Origin: Rutstroemia sp. NJR-2017a BVV2
Taxonomy: Eukaryota > Ascomycota > Leotiomycetes > Helotiales > Rutstroemiaceae
Direction of reading: 5' to 3'
Assembly: GCA_002946415.1 (NCBI GenBank)
Contig: NJPS01000046.1
Location: 1,364,001-1,428,000, forward strand
DNA: 64,000 nt
Positions 1-13,025 of this stretch are shown here, piece by piece. Position 1 is the first letter of the stretch. The number at the start of each line of letters is the position of its first letter. A model generated the notes under the pieces. That model made no database searches and had not been told where the DNA came from. It saw nothing but the letters and a program-made list of their open reading frames with translations. The position numbers and the translations under genes are program-made.

Positions 1-1375
1 CCATGCATACAGATAACTGATTCTCCACGGAATTAACATTGTCTGTTCGGATGATAGTGATTAGTTATCCCTCAGAGCCCAGTCTGTTACGACTTTTGTG
101 AAACGGATAACGGATAACTAACGGATACAGTAGATTTCCGAGTCCGTTCACCACCCACCTGGACGATTTGCACTTTTCACTTTTTAGCAGGTGATGATAT
201 GGCTACCTAGTACTTCCGTACCGGCCTTTTCCTGTAGTCCCCTTCTTGCAGTTGTCAAACTCACATGCATACAGCTAATGGAATTCACACAACTAGTGGA
301 ATTCACGCAGCTACGTGGTGTGAAAGAGTGGAAAGTAGCATGCAGCTTCGAGGCACAGACACAGACACAGAGAAGCAAAAGCAAGATAGCAAAGAGCAGT
401 GGCCTTGAGAAGCGTTTGAGGACTGGAAAGAGAGAAGAGGAGGAGAGAGGAGAGGGAACGCGGGAGCGCGGAGATATGCACAGTAGCAAGGTTTATATGC
501 ATTGCTAGTTGATCAGTGATAGGGGTACAGGGTACTAGTACATCGGAACCGGTTGCTGCAAAAGAACCGTGCCAAGAATTCTTCTGATTGTTCCTTTATT
601 CCCCTGCCCTGTCATGGGGAAATCTAAACCTTGGAATCAACTGCCAAACGGTGTACTAAAGTATCTTTTACCTAAGTCCTTCATACATCCCTAGGCAAAA
701 TGCAAAATGAGAGAAAACTTCAAGCTCCAAACTTCAAACCATACAAGTAGTTGCGAGCACACCCAACTTTTCTAGAACCCGGTCCTTCCGTCGTCTGACT
801 CCACTTCTCGAGCTCGTCCTCGTTTACTTTTAATCAAGGGATGCGAATCGCAAAGCCAACTTGGAAACTTCGATTCCTGCTTCCAAGCCAACTCATGACT
901 AGGAAAACTATAATGCTGACATCCAGCCCCTTCATTACATACTTCACTTAACTTCCATTGGCTTCTTTTCTGCTGTTTCCTCCAATTGTTGTGCCGCTGT
1001 GCGGCGGGATTTTGCTGACACTACTCAAAAGAAAGACGACTGATGATTACCCAAGGCGTGGATGAAAGTATATCCCACTCCCTTGTTGAATGAGCAGACA
1101 AAACGGATTTCTACAGTACTATACTACCTCGAAACTATTTAGCTCTGTGCAAATGTCAGACGTTGAATCCTAAATATCCGCTCTTCATCACCCAAGAGAC
1201 GTTCAATTCGATTTCTTGGGTGCAAATATCTTGCCTTTTTCGTCTCTCAGCCCTACGAGTCCCGCAATTCCAATGCATGGGGAAAACAACGAACTTCTTT
1301 CTACGTACTAGTCTTCGAACAATTTCATACTTCCAGAGGCCTTCTCACCATCGCAGATACCTCACACATACACAA
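1..1375. other. Left-edge intergenic region
   Basis: No coding region can be supported here. Near positions 96-126 there is a small run of imperfect ACGGATA units. An open frame at 1163-1672 overlaps the next gene in another frame and has no family signal. The right part is probably promoter and 5 prime leader of the conserved protein that starts near 1420. Confidence 0.5.
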
Positions 1376-1399
1376 GGACGCCCCATTGCTGGGGCGTCC
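1376..1399 (+). promoter_or_regulatory. Perfect 9-bp hairpin just upstream of a start codon
   Basis: The arms GGACGCCCC (1376-1384) and GGGGCGTCC (1391-1399) are perfect reverse complements around a six-base loop. With one bulged C the stem extends by two A-T pairs. It ends 20 bases before the ATG at 1420, so if transcribed it lies in the 5 prime leader of the downstream gene, where a GC-rich stem could slow scanning. The structure is seen directly; any regulatory role is inferred. Confidence 0.6.
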
Positions 1400-1419
1400 C
1401 TTCCTTATAACCCATCAGC

Positions 1420-3192
1420 ATGTTTTTACATTCGGCAGCCGGTATGCACTCCCACGAGTACTCTCCTCCCTCCCAGCGCCGGAGCGAAATTCTACCCAAG
1501 AGATCACCTTTGGCTAGATCATCATTTTCGACTCCTGGTCCTGAAATTATTACGCCTTATGATAACCCCATACCACCTTTATCAAACCGACGCTCCAGAG
1601 CATTATCAGAATACATACCTCGCACGTCCGAGCATACTGTTCGTTTCAAAGAACCCGACACAGATACAATGAGCGAAGATGGAAGATCTGTTGCCAACTC
1701 TGACGGCAGCTGGACAACGCGCGGAGGGAGACGGCGAAGGAAATCTTCGAGGACTAGCACGGCTTTCCACATTGCTCATCCCGCCCCGACCTTGACTCAG
1801 AAGCAACGATTGCTGCAAATTCGCCCGAAACTATTACTTCAATTGCAGCTTCTATCGCCGGACAAGAGACCCAGACCAGCTTTGGATGTACTTCCATCGA
1901 CTGTCGTTATTCCAAGATTAGTGAAACGATTTCCACGCATGTTTAGAGGGAAGGGCGAACTGGGAGCGAATGATGTTATGATAGTGAAGAGCGAGGAATA
2001 CGATACGCCATATCAGTCGACGGAAGAGAATGACTCTGACGAAGAAGGCTTTGCACATAGGGATCTCATTGCAGTCATCTGTCAGTTGCCTAAAGACGAA
2101 GGAGGCTCCCAAGGGAAGGCTGAAATCGTCTTGGGAGACGGGTCTGTGTGGTTAGCCAGCCCCCTACCAACTGGTGCCTACGAAATGATCACTGTGAATG
2201 AGAAAGGCGAGAAGACTACCGTGAGATGGGTGAAGAGAGCTGCACCCCGTAGCAGTGACGATTCGACAAGTAGTGATACCAAATTCGCCTTTAGTACCAT
2301 AGATCCCAGTTCCCGCCGCCATCCAATTATGGCAACCATCACTCAACAGAAACTGGACATTCCCGATTACTATACCTCAGTGTCTTCTCTCAAAACGGCG
2401 CTGAGAAGCAGTTCTGATGAGGTGGAGGATGAAATCGGAGAGCTAGAGGCTGTAACTGAGCGAACTGCACATCCTATAGACGAGAAGATGAAGACCTTGA
2501 TACAGGTCACAGGGATATGGGTTTCTTTACGCCAAGGATGGTCTCCTTACTTTAAGTACAATGATGCTATGGCTACTTTCAGCCAAACGAAAAGTCCCAG
2601 AAACTCCATGAGCGGAAGAGCTCGGGCCTCGTCATTGACTCCGGATATCATGCGATCAACCTCTGGAGCCACACGTTCAAGCACCCCGGAACCTAATGCC
2701 TTGAGTTTGACATCTGTCAGTGACAAGCTTCGTTGGTGTGGAAGAGGCAGTCCAGTATCCGCCTCTTCGCCGCAAGATTCGCTTACAGGACCGAGACGCA
2801 TGACCTCTACGGGCACTGCATTTATGCAACGTGCTGCTGGTCGTAGGATTGGTCCTATTGCAAGCGATAGCGAAGGCGAGAGTATATCACAACAGGCAGA
2901 GCATAGTGATAGCCCTCATGTCAAGATCAATGGCAATGCGCTCTCTAATCGCGTGTCGAGTCCTCCTGCTTTGGGAACTGTTGCTTCATCTCCTCCCTCA
3001 CCTACTAAGCCTCATCGAAGGGTACAATCTGTGCATATATTATCCAACCATATCTCACAAGACGCCAGCAGTGATACCCAGGTTCGACAAAGTGAGGATA
3101 TAAGGCAAAGCCCAGGTACAGCACCAAAGCGGAGACTTACTAAGTGGAAGAGTTTTGTGAATATATTTCGACGCCGTGGTCGCACTGCATAG
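1420..3192 (+). CDS. Conserved fungal protein of unknown function
   Basis: A single open frame of 590 codons. I do not recognise a named domain. The N-terminal 170 residues are basic and Ser/Arg-rich (an RGGRRRRKS run). A central block, roughly residues 165-330, looks globular and conserved: it contains KRFPRMFRGKGELGANDVM, a GAYEMITVNEKGEKTTVRW strand-like stretch and an IDPSSRRHPIMA motif. I believe this block recurs in other Pezizomycotina hypothetical proteins. Residues 390-570 are low-complexity Ser/Pro-rich, and the C-terminus is strongly basic (KWKSFVNIFRRRGR), possibly amphipathic and membrane- or nucleic-acid-binding. No signal peptide or membrane span is visible. The first ATG of the frame was taken; ATGs at 1444 and 1669 are alternatives. 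A 9-bp hairpin sits just upstream. Confidence 0.75.
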   Translation: MFLHSAAGMHSHEYSPPSQRRSEILPKRSPLARSSFSTPGPEIITPYDNPIPPLSNRRSRALSEYIPRTSEHTVRFKEPDTDTMSEDGRSVANSDGSWTTRGGRRRRKSSRTSTAFHIAHPAPTLTQKQRLLQIRPKLLLQLQLLSPDKRPRPALDVLPSTVVIPRLVKRFPRMFRGKGELGANDVMIVKSEEYDTPYQSTEENDSDEEGFAHRDLIAVICQLPKDEGGSQGKAEIVLGDGSVWLASPLPTGAYEMITVNEKGEKTTVRWVKRAAPRSSDDSTSSDTKFAFSTIDPSSRRHPIMATITQQKLDIPDYYTSVSSLKTALRSSSDEVEDEIGELEAVTERTAHPIDEKMKTLIQVTGIWVSLRQGWSPYFKYNDAMATFSQTKSPRNSMSGRARASSLTPDIMRSTSGATRSSTPEPNALSLTSVSDKLRWCGRGSPVSASSPQDSLTGPRRMTSTGTAFMQRAAGRRIGPIASDSEGESISQQAEHSDSPHVKINGNALSNRVSSPPALGTVASSPPSPTKPHRRVQSVHILSNHISQDASSDTQVRQSEDIRQSPGTAPKRRLTKWKSFVNIFRRRGRTA

Positions 3193-4493
3193 ATGCTATT
3201 CATGACTGTATCAATACAACATACCGCATTGTCATTGGCGTTTGTTATAAAAGTAGGACTTCAGGCATATATCAATTTGGATGAAGAGGACATTTGGATG
3301 TGTGCAAGGATTGGCGTTGGAGATATCACTACGGCATGTTTTAGTTTTTTGTTACTTGAGAGGCGCAATATGATACTCCGCACTTTTGTATATACTTTCA
3401 ACGGCCTGGAAGGCTTGTGAACGTTTAGGATTCAGAAATGAACTGATACCGTTCTTATCTTATGCACTTTGTCCAGATAAAAGTCTGGCGAGTTGTGACT
3501 CAAATGTCTCTATGCAAGTCTTCAGCGTGATAGTTTCCATGCAAACGCAACTCCCAGGCAAGGAAGATGACGCCACTTAGTGTTAGAAGTTCAAGTAGTA
3601 TGGAGGCAATGACAATGGCTACCTTCCCCGTCTCCCGTTCCGTCATATAAGCCGTGCATTCATTGCCCTGTTCTTCTGTAAATAATATACTGAATATATG
3701 CATCCTTGGTCCTATATGATCCTTCTACAGAGCTTCCCCCCTCATTAGCCACTAGGTAGCCAGAGCCATACGACAACATTCGGGCTGGTCATCTTCACGA
3801 ATGCCGAAACTCAGGAGGCGGATGTTGCTTGCGTACAAGTGAATGCCTAAACAGTTGAAGATGCATAAAAGACATGGGAGCTTTCAATGGATTAGAAATA
3901 CCCATTCGTTCTTTGTTAAACACTTACTTAAGACTATCCAAGCCCACCTCATTTTTTATGGCAATTCCAGAACTAACAAGATTGTATTGTCTAAGTTTGT
4001 TTTGGACAATTTGAGGATTGGAAATCCAGATCATCGCTTCGCCGACCCAGATAGTTGATCCTTGTCCATTTGTCCGGCACGGGCAGTTTTGAAAGGACAA
4101 GGCTGCGCGGGCTGTACCTAAGATCATAAAGGTACTCACGAATATCTGCGGAACTCTCTATCTTCAAATACACTCGTGCCCCTCTTCTATCAATTCGAGA
4201 TTTTTCAATGAGTATCGGGTACCTTTGCTACCCATTCTCTGCTGGGTTTCTGTCGAAAGCTTCATGGTCTGTGGCGTTGCACCTGAAGTCGTGCCATTCG
4301 TGTGATAGACTGGCCTTTTTGTAGCTTCTTTCTATCAACTGAGCTTCATATTGCAAAGAGGTACTTGTACACCATTTTCCATTTGGTTTCTATTCTATGA
4401 TTTTCAATGTATTGAAAGCTAATCGGAAAGTGCAGCATCTGCAATACCTAAACCAACCATCATCCACAAGCGTCGCTCAGCACTTCTTTCATC
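3193..4493. other. Intergenic region before the proteasome activator gene
   Basis: No supported gene. It presumably holds the 3 prime end of the conserved protein transcript and the promoter of the Blm10 gene. Only short unrelated frames are present and no repeat or RNA gene was recognised. Confidence 0.5.
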
Positions 4494-7400
4494 ATGGAGG
4501 ACGGACTGGCAAACGGCAGAAGCCATGCACAATTTCTCCAACACATGCTCCAAGGCAATTCGAACGACACGATTTCCCGTGCGACATCACCAGGCCTTGG
4601 ATTCAGTTCTAATGGAGTCGATGCGGACAAGGACAAACGATACAGACCGAGAACATTCCCCTACTTCAAATTACTACCATACAAAGTCGAAGAAGAGACA
4701 GAGCGCAACGCGGCGCTGGCAGAGATCATTAAACAACTTTACATAGCCTTGGAAGCGGAAGATATTGCGCCTGGTGCTGTGCATTGGACAAGAGAGCTTA
4801 GAGCATGGCTTACTTTAAAGTTCGATATCACTCGAGTGCTGCGAGTGAAGCTCGTGAAGCTTTACTATATGCTTTCATTAGCTCCGGGACTTGACTACAG
4901 TAACGGTGAGAGATTTGAGAGCATGTTTCGATTTCTGCTGACGAGGTAATCTTGACTTCTTTTATTTCACTGCACAGCTGATGATCAACCAGGAAAAAGC
5001 ACCACTTGAAACCTGGTGCAGACCTTGTGCTAGACTGGCGGCCACTTTGGAGAGAGATCAAAGGGCTTGTTTTGCCACATGAGATGGCGGCGCATCAAGG
5101 TAGTCGAAAACGAAGTTACAAAAACGTTGCGAGTCTCGTTATATATGCATCACAATTCTTCGACCCGCGAGAAAGAAAGGCTATGCTGGAGGAGATATTG
5201 CCATACTTCAGTACTTCCGACCTCTCATACGCATTTATATCCATAGGGGCTTTGAATATGATGATTCCAACTCACCCATTGCCCAACGAGCCTGGTCAAC
5301 TCCAACCTCAGGATTATCTACCCACGCTCTTCCATCTCTGGTCCCTGGTTAACCGCTCCAAGGTCTATGATATCACTTTCTTAGATATGTTCTCGAGACT
5401 TGCTCGAGACTCTGTTACCAATAAAGATGTTGACTTCTCCGAGCATGGAATCTTTACCAAAGAACAATCAGACCTGATATTCACAGCTATCTTGAGACTG
5501 ACCGAGATCCCTGTTGGACAGGCTACCTCACCATACAGCTCCATGGTTGACCTGGGCTCTGGCCTTGGGATGTATCTCGAGACGGACAAGAAGAGAACAC
5601 CTATTGGTTATTCAATCGCGCGATGGTTGGTTATGTCTTTATCACCTTCATCACTCAATAGCGAGAGCTCTGTTCTCTCAAACCTCGAAGGCCTCATACA
5701 ATCCATTGATACGTTTTTCCACCCATCGAATAATGGGAATTGGGGGGATCTGTTAGCGCAAACTGTTTTCCACCTCGTAGATTTCTTCCTCTTGCGATGG
5801 AATCGGGAACAAAGTGGCGAAATGGATACCCCGGCAGATAGAAGAATCACTCCTGAATTGAAAAAGCGATTCGTTCTTACATTAAGAGAAGTCGTCTTCA
5901 TGGGAATCTTCTCAAAGAGATCAAAGATCCTAAATCATTATTTCGTTGCCCTTCAGGGCCTTGCGAATCTGGAACCAAATTTAATCCTTCCTGGAGCCCT
6001 GCAACGATTTTATCCGTCCCTTCAGGGGCTTGTCGAGGTCCACCGAACTTCGTCATCTCTTTGCAGTCTTCAGATGCTCGCTAATGTTATGTCTAAACAA
6101 AAGGGTTACCGATGTCACATCACAGCACTACTTGCCCTAGCCTTACCAGGTATCGATGCCAATGACTTATCTAAGACGCAGTACACTCTCAACTTCATAC
6201 AAGCTGTGGCTTATAGCATACCGTTTGCTGATCTAACAAAGAATCACGATGGAATTCATGACACCTCTCTTGCAATTCAATGGGTTCAGGGTGAGATGGA
6301 GCGACTAGAGCGAGACGGGCCAAATGTGGAGATAGACTACAGCGCCGAACTAAGTGATGAGGATGAAGCCAATATTCTACGTTCTTCAACAGCTGGCTTT
6401 GGTGAGTTTGTGTTGGCTCTATTAGGGAAGATCTTCATTTTACTGGAGAATCTACCAGAGCAATCTAGGGTACGCACAGGAGGACCAGAGGAGAATGTTG
6501 TCAACGTTTTGCCTAGTGCTCTGACTCCACTTTTCTGTTCATTGTCGCCTGATCTCTTCGACTTGGCTCTGGAAAAGATTGCGGCTTTCATCAGCAGCCA
6601 CGTTATCCATCAAGCCCGGGATGCTATGGCATTCATCTGCAACTCTATATGCAAGGCGAACCCCGAGAAGACGCTAAAGCTCCTTCTGCCAGTGCTTGTC
6701 GTTGGGATTCGCAATGAAATCGAGTACAACGATGCTGCATCTGACAGGAACAGTGGCACTGATGTCTTACCTCGGGACCGAGCCCTAGTCTGGCATCTTA
6801 GTATGCTTAGCATGATTGTTGTGCATGTCGGAGAAGGAGTTATGCCATACAGAAAACAACTTTTCGACATAGCTCAATACATGCAAGAGAAATGCCACGG
6901 CTTGCCAACGCTCCACGTATCAAACTGTATTCATCATCTTCTGCTCAATATTACCACGATTTATCCGGTCGATCCAGCTCTATATGAGCCAGCGGTGTTC
7001 GAAAGAGGCCTCGATGTCAGTGACTGGGGTCGCACCACCAAGCCCTCCGAGTTGACTGTGAAATGGCATGTGCCTTCACCTAAAGAGATTGATTTTGCTA
7101 TTGAACTCTTTGAGTCTCAAGTCAAAGTATCTATCGCCAAGCTGAGCAATCTCACCAGCGACGCTCCTGCTGTGAGCCGCAAGGGCAAGAACAAGGAGTG
7201 GTCGGATGAAGTTGAGAGAGCTCTCACTCATATTAGACTGGTGATGTCGGGTGTTTCTGTCTTTTTCGACCCCAAGGCGGCGTCAGGACTGCAGGACAAG
7301 GCCCAAGACGCGGATGGCGATATCAACATGAATGGCGACAGCCAAATGGAGGGAGATGACGACCCGCTGGCTGAAGCTGCTGAGGATGAGGAAACAAGAC

Positions 7401-10400
7401 CTCAATTCCATTATCGTGCGGGCTACCTACTTGAAAAAGGCAGCGCAGCGTTCGTTCGCATTCACAAACTACGAGAGGATGTTGGCCACCTCTACTGCAA
7501 ATTGCATGACTATCTCTCGCAGCATCAAGAGGATGATGTCGCTTGCTTCACAGCTCTTTATCTAGCCTACAAATCTTGGATCACAGACGTCGGCAGTGAG
7601 AAGTCAGCTCATACTCTGGAACGGGTGAGCCGACTCTACCACTCAGAAATTCGCTCCTTCAAGGTGACTGGCCTCAGGAAATTATATCCAAGACCGCTAC
7701 TTGTCAGACGTGCAGGAATCTACCATCTGCAGCGCGCTAAGCATAACTCATCCGCCAGGCAAAAGTCTGACCTAGATAAGGCACTTCTCTTGAACCTAGC
7801 GTCGTCGGCGGTTTCCCAATATGCTGAAGTTCGGGCTACTGCGCAACAGGCCCTAGAATCTGCGCTGAAGAGTGTAATTGGTGGTCGGCCACTAGTTATT
7901 CCGCCGTTGCTGAGCGCTTTCAGAACAGCTCTGGATACTGACGATTTCGATCGTATCAAGGGATCTATCTATACATTACTCTTCGGTAGTCTTACAAGAA
8001 CAATCTCCAAGGATTGGCGATTCGCTCCCGAGCTAATTGATTTATATATCAAGTCCGCCTCGGTGGACAAGCCATCTATTCAAAAAATTGGCAACGCTGC
8101 CATGTTTGGAGGACTGGTTGATTTCGGTCGAAGAATGGAGACCTATATCAGCCTAGACCAAGACATTGTTAAGGAGATTGAACCCAAGGAGGATTGCACC
8201 CCTCGTATTGAGACTAGGAATCAATTCATTATTGGAAGACGAGCTAAAGTCGAAGAAAAGAAGAGAGACCTGGCAATCAAACTCACTGAATTCGCCAAGA
8301 CGGCTCATTGGAAGATTGCCGGAAGATGTACTCTATTCATCATTAACCTAGGCCTTCGAGTCCAAACCCTCGCGCCCGAATCTACGATAGAGTTGATCAC
8401 TTTAGGTGCCGTTACTGAACATCCTGGCCTTCGAAGAGCTTACTCTGATGCTATGATTCGCATCATGAATCATATTGAGACACGTGCAATTTATGGCCAC
8501 AGTTTCGAAAGATATATTCGCGAAGAAGAAGTACAGCATAACAATCTCGAGATCACTGTAGATAGCAATGATCCCAGTTGGACGGAAAAGTTCCTGGCGT
8601 CTTTCGCTGAACCTGGTCAACCGGAGTATCTCGTCGACCGCGACTTCCCTGGCTGGCTCGTTTGGGGAAAGAGCTTCAAAGCCTCGCGAGGCAACCCTGT
8701 CGAGTTTACAGATTTCGACGAAGTCGAGACGGCCGCTAGGAAACAAATCGGATCACTTTTAACCCTCGATTGGTACCAAAAGTATTTCATGTATATGAAA
8801 CAGGAGCCCAGAGACAACACCGCTGATCGATTTAACATCAATAATGCCACGTTGCTCATCCAGACATTTGAGTTGATGCATGCTGGTTTGAGTGCTGCTA
8901 CATTTGACGAGATCAAGGAAGAGGTCGTGAAGGTGTACGAGGACGGAAGCGATAAGCATCAACACCGTGCTACAGCAGAGATAGTGGCCGCACTCATGCT
9001 TTCTACATCTGACTTCCCACTCGAGAAGCGCAACGAAGTCTGGAGTTTCTGTTTGCCGATCATGCTGAACGTCATCTCTGAAGGTCTAACTCCTGAAAAC
9101 TTGACATATTGGGTCACTTGTATCCACATGATTATGGGAGGGAGAGATCCTAGATCTTCGAGGGAAGTCTTGGACTATCTCACTTCTTTCCGACTGGACA
9201 TTTCCTCAAATGCGGCTTTCAAAGATAGTTCTAAGATTCAGCTGCTAGACGTTGCTATTAATGATGCAGGCTGGCATTTCCGCCACGACGAGCCGATCTT
9301 GAAAGACTTCATTGCACACATTGATCATCCTTACAAGGCTGTAAGGGAAGCGATTGGTCGTACAATTGCTACTATCTATCGTATGAGGTATTACGAGGCG
9401 TTCAAAGACGTGGATACGCTTCTGAAGGCAAATAAGGAATCGTCTTCCATTGGTATCAAACCCTATGTGCCTACAGAGGACTTCTCTGCTACCATTAAAG
9501 ACGTTTTCAACCGACTGGAAGCCTGGCGCGGTGAGCGCACACCAGGTCAACAGACACCATCTGCTTACACAAACGGCAGCAAGACCATACTGTTATGGCT
9601 AGACTCTGCTCTCCAATCATATGAATGTACTCAATTGATTGATTTCTTCCCTGATGTATTCATGGAACAACTTCTTCATATGATGGACGTGAAAGAAGAC
9701 CCCGAACTTCAACGTCTCGCCTATCTTGTTTATCGCCACCTCCCTAACATTCCCTTCCGCGTTGGCGAAGATGGTGACTTCATCGCAGCCCTCATCCGCA
9801 TCGGCAAAGTCTCCACTTCCTGGCATCAGCGTCTCCGGACCCTCATTAATATGCAAGTTATTTACTTCCGCCGCATCTTCCTTATTCGTCCCGCGGAACA
9901 ACAAGCTCTCTTCGCTGCCGTCGCAGACATGCTCGAGGACCCGCAACTCGAAGTCCGTCTTGGCGCCTCGACCACCCTGGCTGGCATGATCCGCTGCTCT
10001 CCTATTCTCCTCCGCAATAATATCCTCTCTTCTTTACGCATTAAGTTCACGCAAGCGTTGAAGAAAAATCCTATGCCGAAGAAATCGCCAGGTACTAGTA
10101 CTCCGGTGAACAGCAATGCGCAGATTATTAGACGCCATGCTGCGGTCCTGGGCCTGGGTGCCCTAGTAAACGCGTTCCCGTACGCGACACCGCCGCCGGA
10201 GTGGATGCCAGAGGTACTGGCTTTGTTGGCTAGTAGAGCGGCGAATGATGCCGGCGCTGTAGGGAAAACGGTTAAGAGTGTATTGGCAGACTTCAAGAAG
10301 ACGAGGCAAGATACTTGGGTTACAGATCAGAAGGTATGTTTGTTCTTGTGTCATTAGATTGTACATCGCGAAGTAAGGTCAGGAAGCAAAGCTAACTCAA

Positions 10401-10469
10401 ACATAGTATTTCACGCCGGAACAGTTGGAGGATCTAGAAGGTGTGCTATGGAAATCATATTTTGCATGA
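4494..10469 (+). CDS. blm10: Proteasome activator Blm10/PA200
   Basis: A HEAT-like repeat solenoid protein that caps the 20S proteasome in the nucleus and promotes ubiquitin-independent turnover and core-particle maturation. Three exons fit: 4494-4945, 4993-10333 and 10407-10469, giving about 1951 aa, within the usual size of the family. The intron at 4946-4992 removes an in-frame stop and joins the N-terminal helix block to KKHHLKPGADLVLDWRPLW, a hallmark of the family. The C-terminal region (EVRLGASTTLAGMIRC and following) matches the conserved BLM10 C-terminal domain. The last 21 codons lie in their own exon; the second intron has a CTAAC branch site close to its 3 prime splice site. That exon ends Lys-Ser-Tyr-Phe-Ala-stop, where yeast and human end Tyr-Tyr-Ala. 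A frame that ignores the last intron would stop in it at 10357 and lose this docking tail. Acidic patch around residues 945-980. Confidence 0.95.
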
Positions 10470-11788
10470 TGGGATGCTCTTTTATTCTATGGTAACAGGA
10501 ACGGGTAGACTAAAGGTGTCTACTGTGAAGGGGAGGAAAGGAAAATGGGATATGGAATGGATGGATGGATGAAGGATGGATGCATGAGCCTATTGACATG
10601 CCAGATACGGAGTTTTTTCACTGCTCTTGCATGCATGGCTCGCACTGCTGTATATGATTATTTGTTTTCTTTGTATTCAGACGACATATTTCATTGGTTC
10701 ATTTTACTCTTGACCTGACTCTGAATGCGGTGGACCCACTATCTTTGACTATCGATGGTGTAATGCCTACAGGGCAGGTAAAGGTGCAGTTGGGTCACTG
10801 ACAGGATATAGGTCATGGTGGGAGGGAGGCTGATCGATCTGGTGGACGAGTGATCGCAAGGGAATGGTTGGCTTGCATTATACATCGGTATCAACCATGG
10901 CATAATGATATGCAAAGGACAGGAAAGAAACAAGATAGTATAGATTAGGCCAAGAAGTGTGCGCAACTGTTCCTGTCATTTCCCTCAAGAGTATCTGTGA
11001 CTGCATTTTCGTCACTTGATTGTACGATTCTTACCCAGGGCATTGATCGATTCTAATGTCCCAAAGATTTTTGGACAATGGGAATGTCATAATTTCTTAG
11101 AGTCTCTCGGATACTGGTTCGCCGAGAATAATCAACTTTAATAGATTGTCTCAAATCGACCTGTTTGTTCCCAGCCGAAGAGGGAGATGGCGATCTGGAG
11201 ATGGAGTCAGGAATCACATATACGGAAGGTGGTAGGAGGAGGGGATGCGATGCAGTGACTGGCCCACTTTATGCGGCCCGGAACGACGCGCGGTGGGTAT
11301 AATCTCTCATTTTGCTTGTGGCTGGAAAGCCGGCGGTTATGTATGTGACTGGTTTCGCTAGTGACCGGAGGTTATTTCGACGATGGTCCTGACGTTGGTG
11401 CTTCTTTGTATCATGATAATGATATGCGGTAGGTGGTCTGGTCTGGTCTGCATTTTATTAAGTTGGTTTGGATTCACGAAGCTACATGTATGGGCGGGCG
11501 GTTTTCAGGTAGAAACGAGGGGGGGCTTTTGGCTTCCTTAACCAACCGCGCTTCCGGAAATTGGCTTGCATGCGAAATAGAGGACTCCAGAAGATGAAGT
11601 AAGAAGCTTGCAGGAGACTATGACATGACCCTGTTGTGTTGATTCTGTATCAAGAATGAGCCTGTGCCATAAATCGACCTGCTTTTTCCACGCCGAAGAG
11701 GCGAGTCGACTCCGATTCGCAACCGCCCTTCTTCCCCGCGAGCCGCCCGCTTGCACGCATGCGTATCTTTTTTTTTTCCTTCTCTCAT

Positions 11789-11792
<4 letters not shown>

Positions 11793-11852
<60 letters not shown>
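11793..11852. repeat. (TC)n microsatellite, about 30 units
   Basis: An uninterrupted TC dinucleotide run of about 60 bases, preceded by a T-rich stretch at 11768-11792. On the minus strand it creates an artificial Arg-Glu repeat in an open frame that should not be taken as a gene. Confidence 0.95.
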
Positions 11853-11854
<2 letters not shown>

Positions 11855-13025
11855 AGTTCTCGGCTTCCGCTCGGATGATCAACTCACGCTCGCTCTGAAA
11901 CGCGGAACCCGCTGACAGACACGGTCCGTTGATAAAAATTCTCCGAAATTGCTTCGGGACCTCCCTCCATGTGTATGTGTCTTGTCTTGTAATATATTTC
12001 TGACAGCGAGAGCAAGATTCGGTCGTGGTTAGATGGCTGGAGGTCAATGCTCGTATCGCGCGTTATCGTGGTGTTGGGGGTGGGGGCGGGGAGAGAGGCG
12101 GTGGGGATGGGGATGTAGTTAACGTTGCTAGTGGCAACTGCTCGGTGTGAAGGTTGCTCCTTGAATTGGGACTTTGGAGTAGTGGAGTGGTTGCTATTGT
12201 ATAGTATGCATTAGTGGAATGCATGCTTGGGTTATTGTCTGAAGTGTTCGTGGACAATGAATGGGCATGGCGACAATGACTTGAAGTTCTCCAACATTTC
12301 CAAAACAAATATACCTGTCGAATCAGCACATTCTGATGTTGACGCCAGGGCTTATACTATCTTGTTCTCTCTATCCCATTTTGATTTTGTCCTCTGTTTA
12401 AACTCTGTGCCGAAGTGTTTTCTCGGTGCGGAATAAGTTCGTTGTTGGACGCGGAAAATCATTAGTCGTCTTATGGATGAGGGGGGTCTGATACAGAAGT
12501 CGTGTATCTACCTGAAAGAGAGTGCGATAAGTTAGTACGATTCTATGATGATGATGAATGTCAGGTCGGAGGGTAGGAACTATTCGTCTTGCTGAATCAA
12601 CCCCTCTTAGTTTCTCCTATCCCATTCCCATCTCCTGACCATCATCCGCGGATATCCATTCGTCCTCCGCCAGTCTTTTCTTAGCACCCCCCGAGCAACT
12701 CCTAATCGTATCAATAAACAGTCCCTGCGGGGGAATATCCCGTCCCCTCCAGCGAAATCCCAAATATCGTTCTCGAAACCGGCGCAGACAAGAATAGAAA
12801 CTCCTCCACTACAAGTGAACACACAACAACGCTCCCCACTTCGATCATAATAAACAGAACATCATCAAATAGTTGGCCGAACCCGCCCATAATATCGGGT
12901 TACTGTGCCCCCACTCCACAGCCAGTGTCTCCAAGACACGTTGCATATCCTGTGGTTGCCAAATCATGGTACCGAGCCTGCAGGGTTGCTTACATTTATC
13001 TACGTACATATCGCTCATACTATGT

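Noticed and set aside
1163..1672. 169-codon plus frame overlapping the first gene
   Set aside because: No motif, different phase from the longer and better-supported frame, and runs through the hairpin leader.
9862..10296. 144-codon minus frame inside the Blm10 gene
   Set aside because: Antisense to conserved coding sequence of Blm10; composition explained by the plus-strand codons.
11055..11068. 14-base match AATGTCCCAAAGAT shared with 25775-25788, a possible third repeat copy
   Set aside because: Matches of this length are expected by chance in 64 kb, and the flanks do not align convincingly.
11538..12047. 169-codon minus frame with an Arg-Glu repeat
   Set aside because: The repeat is a by-product of the (TC)n microsatellite; the rest has no family signal.
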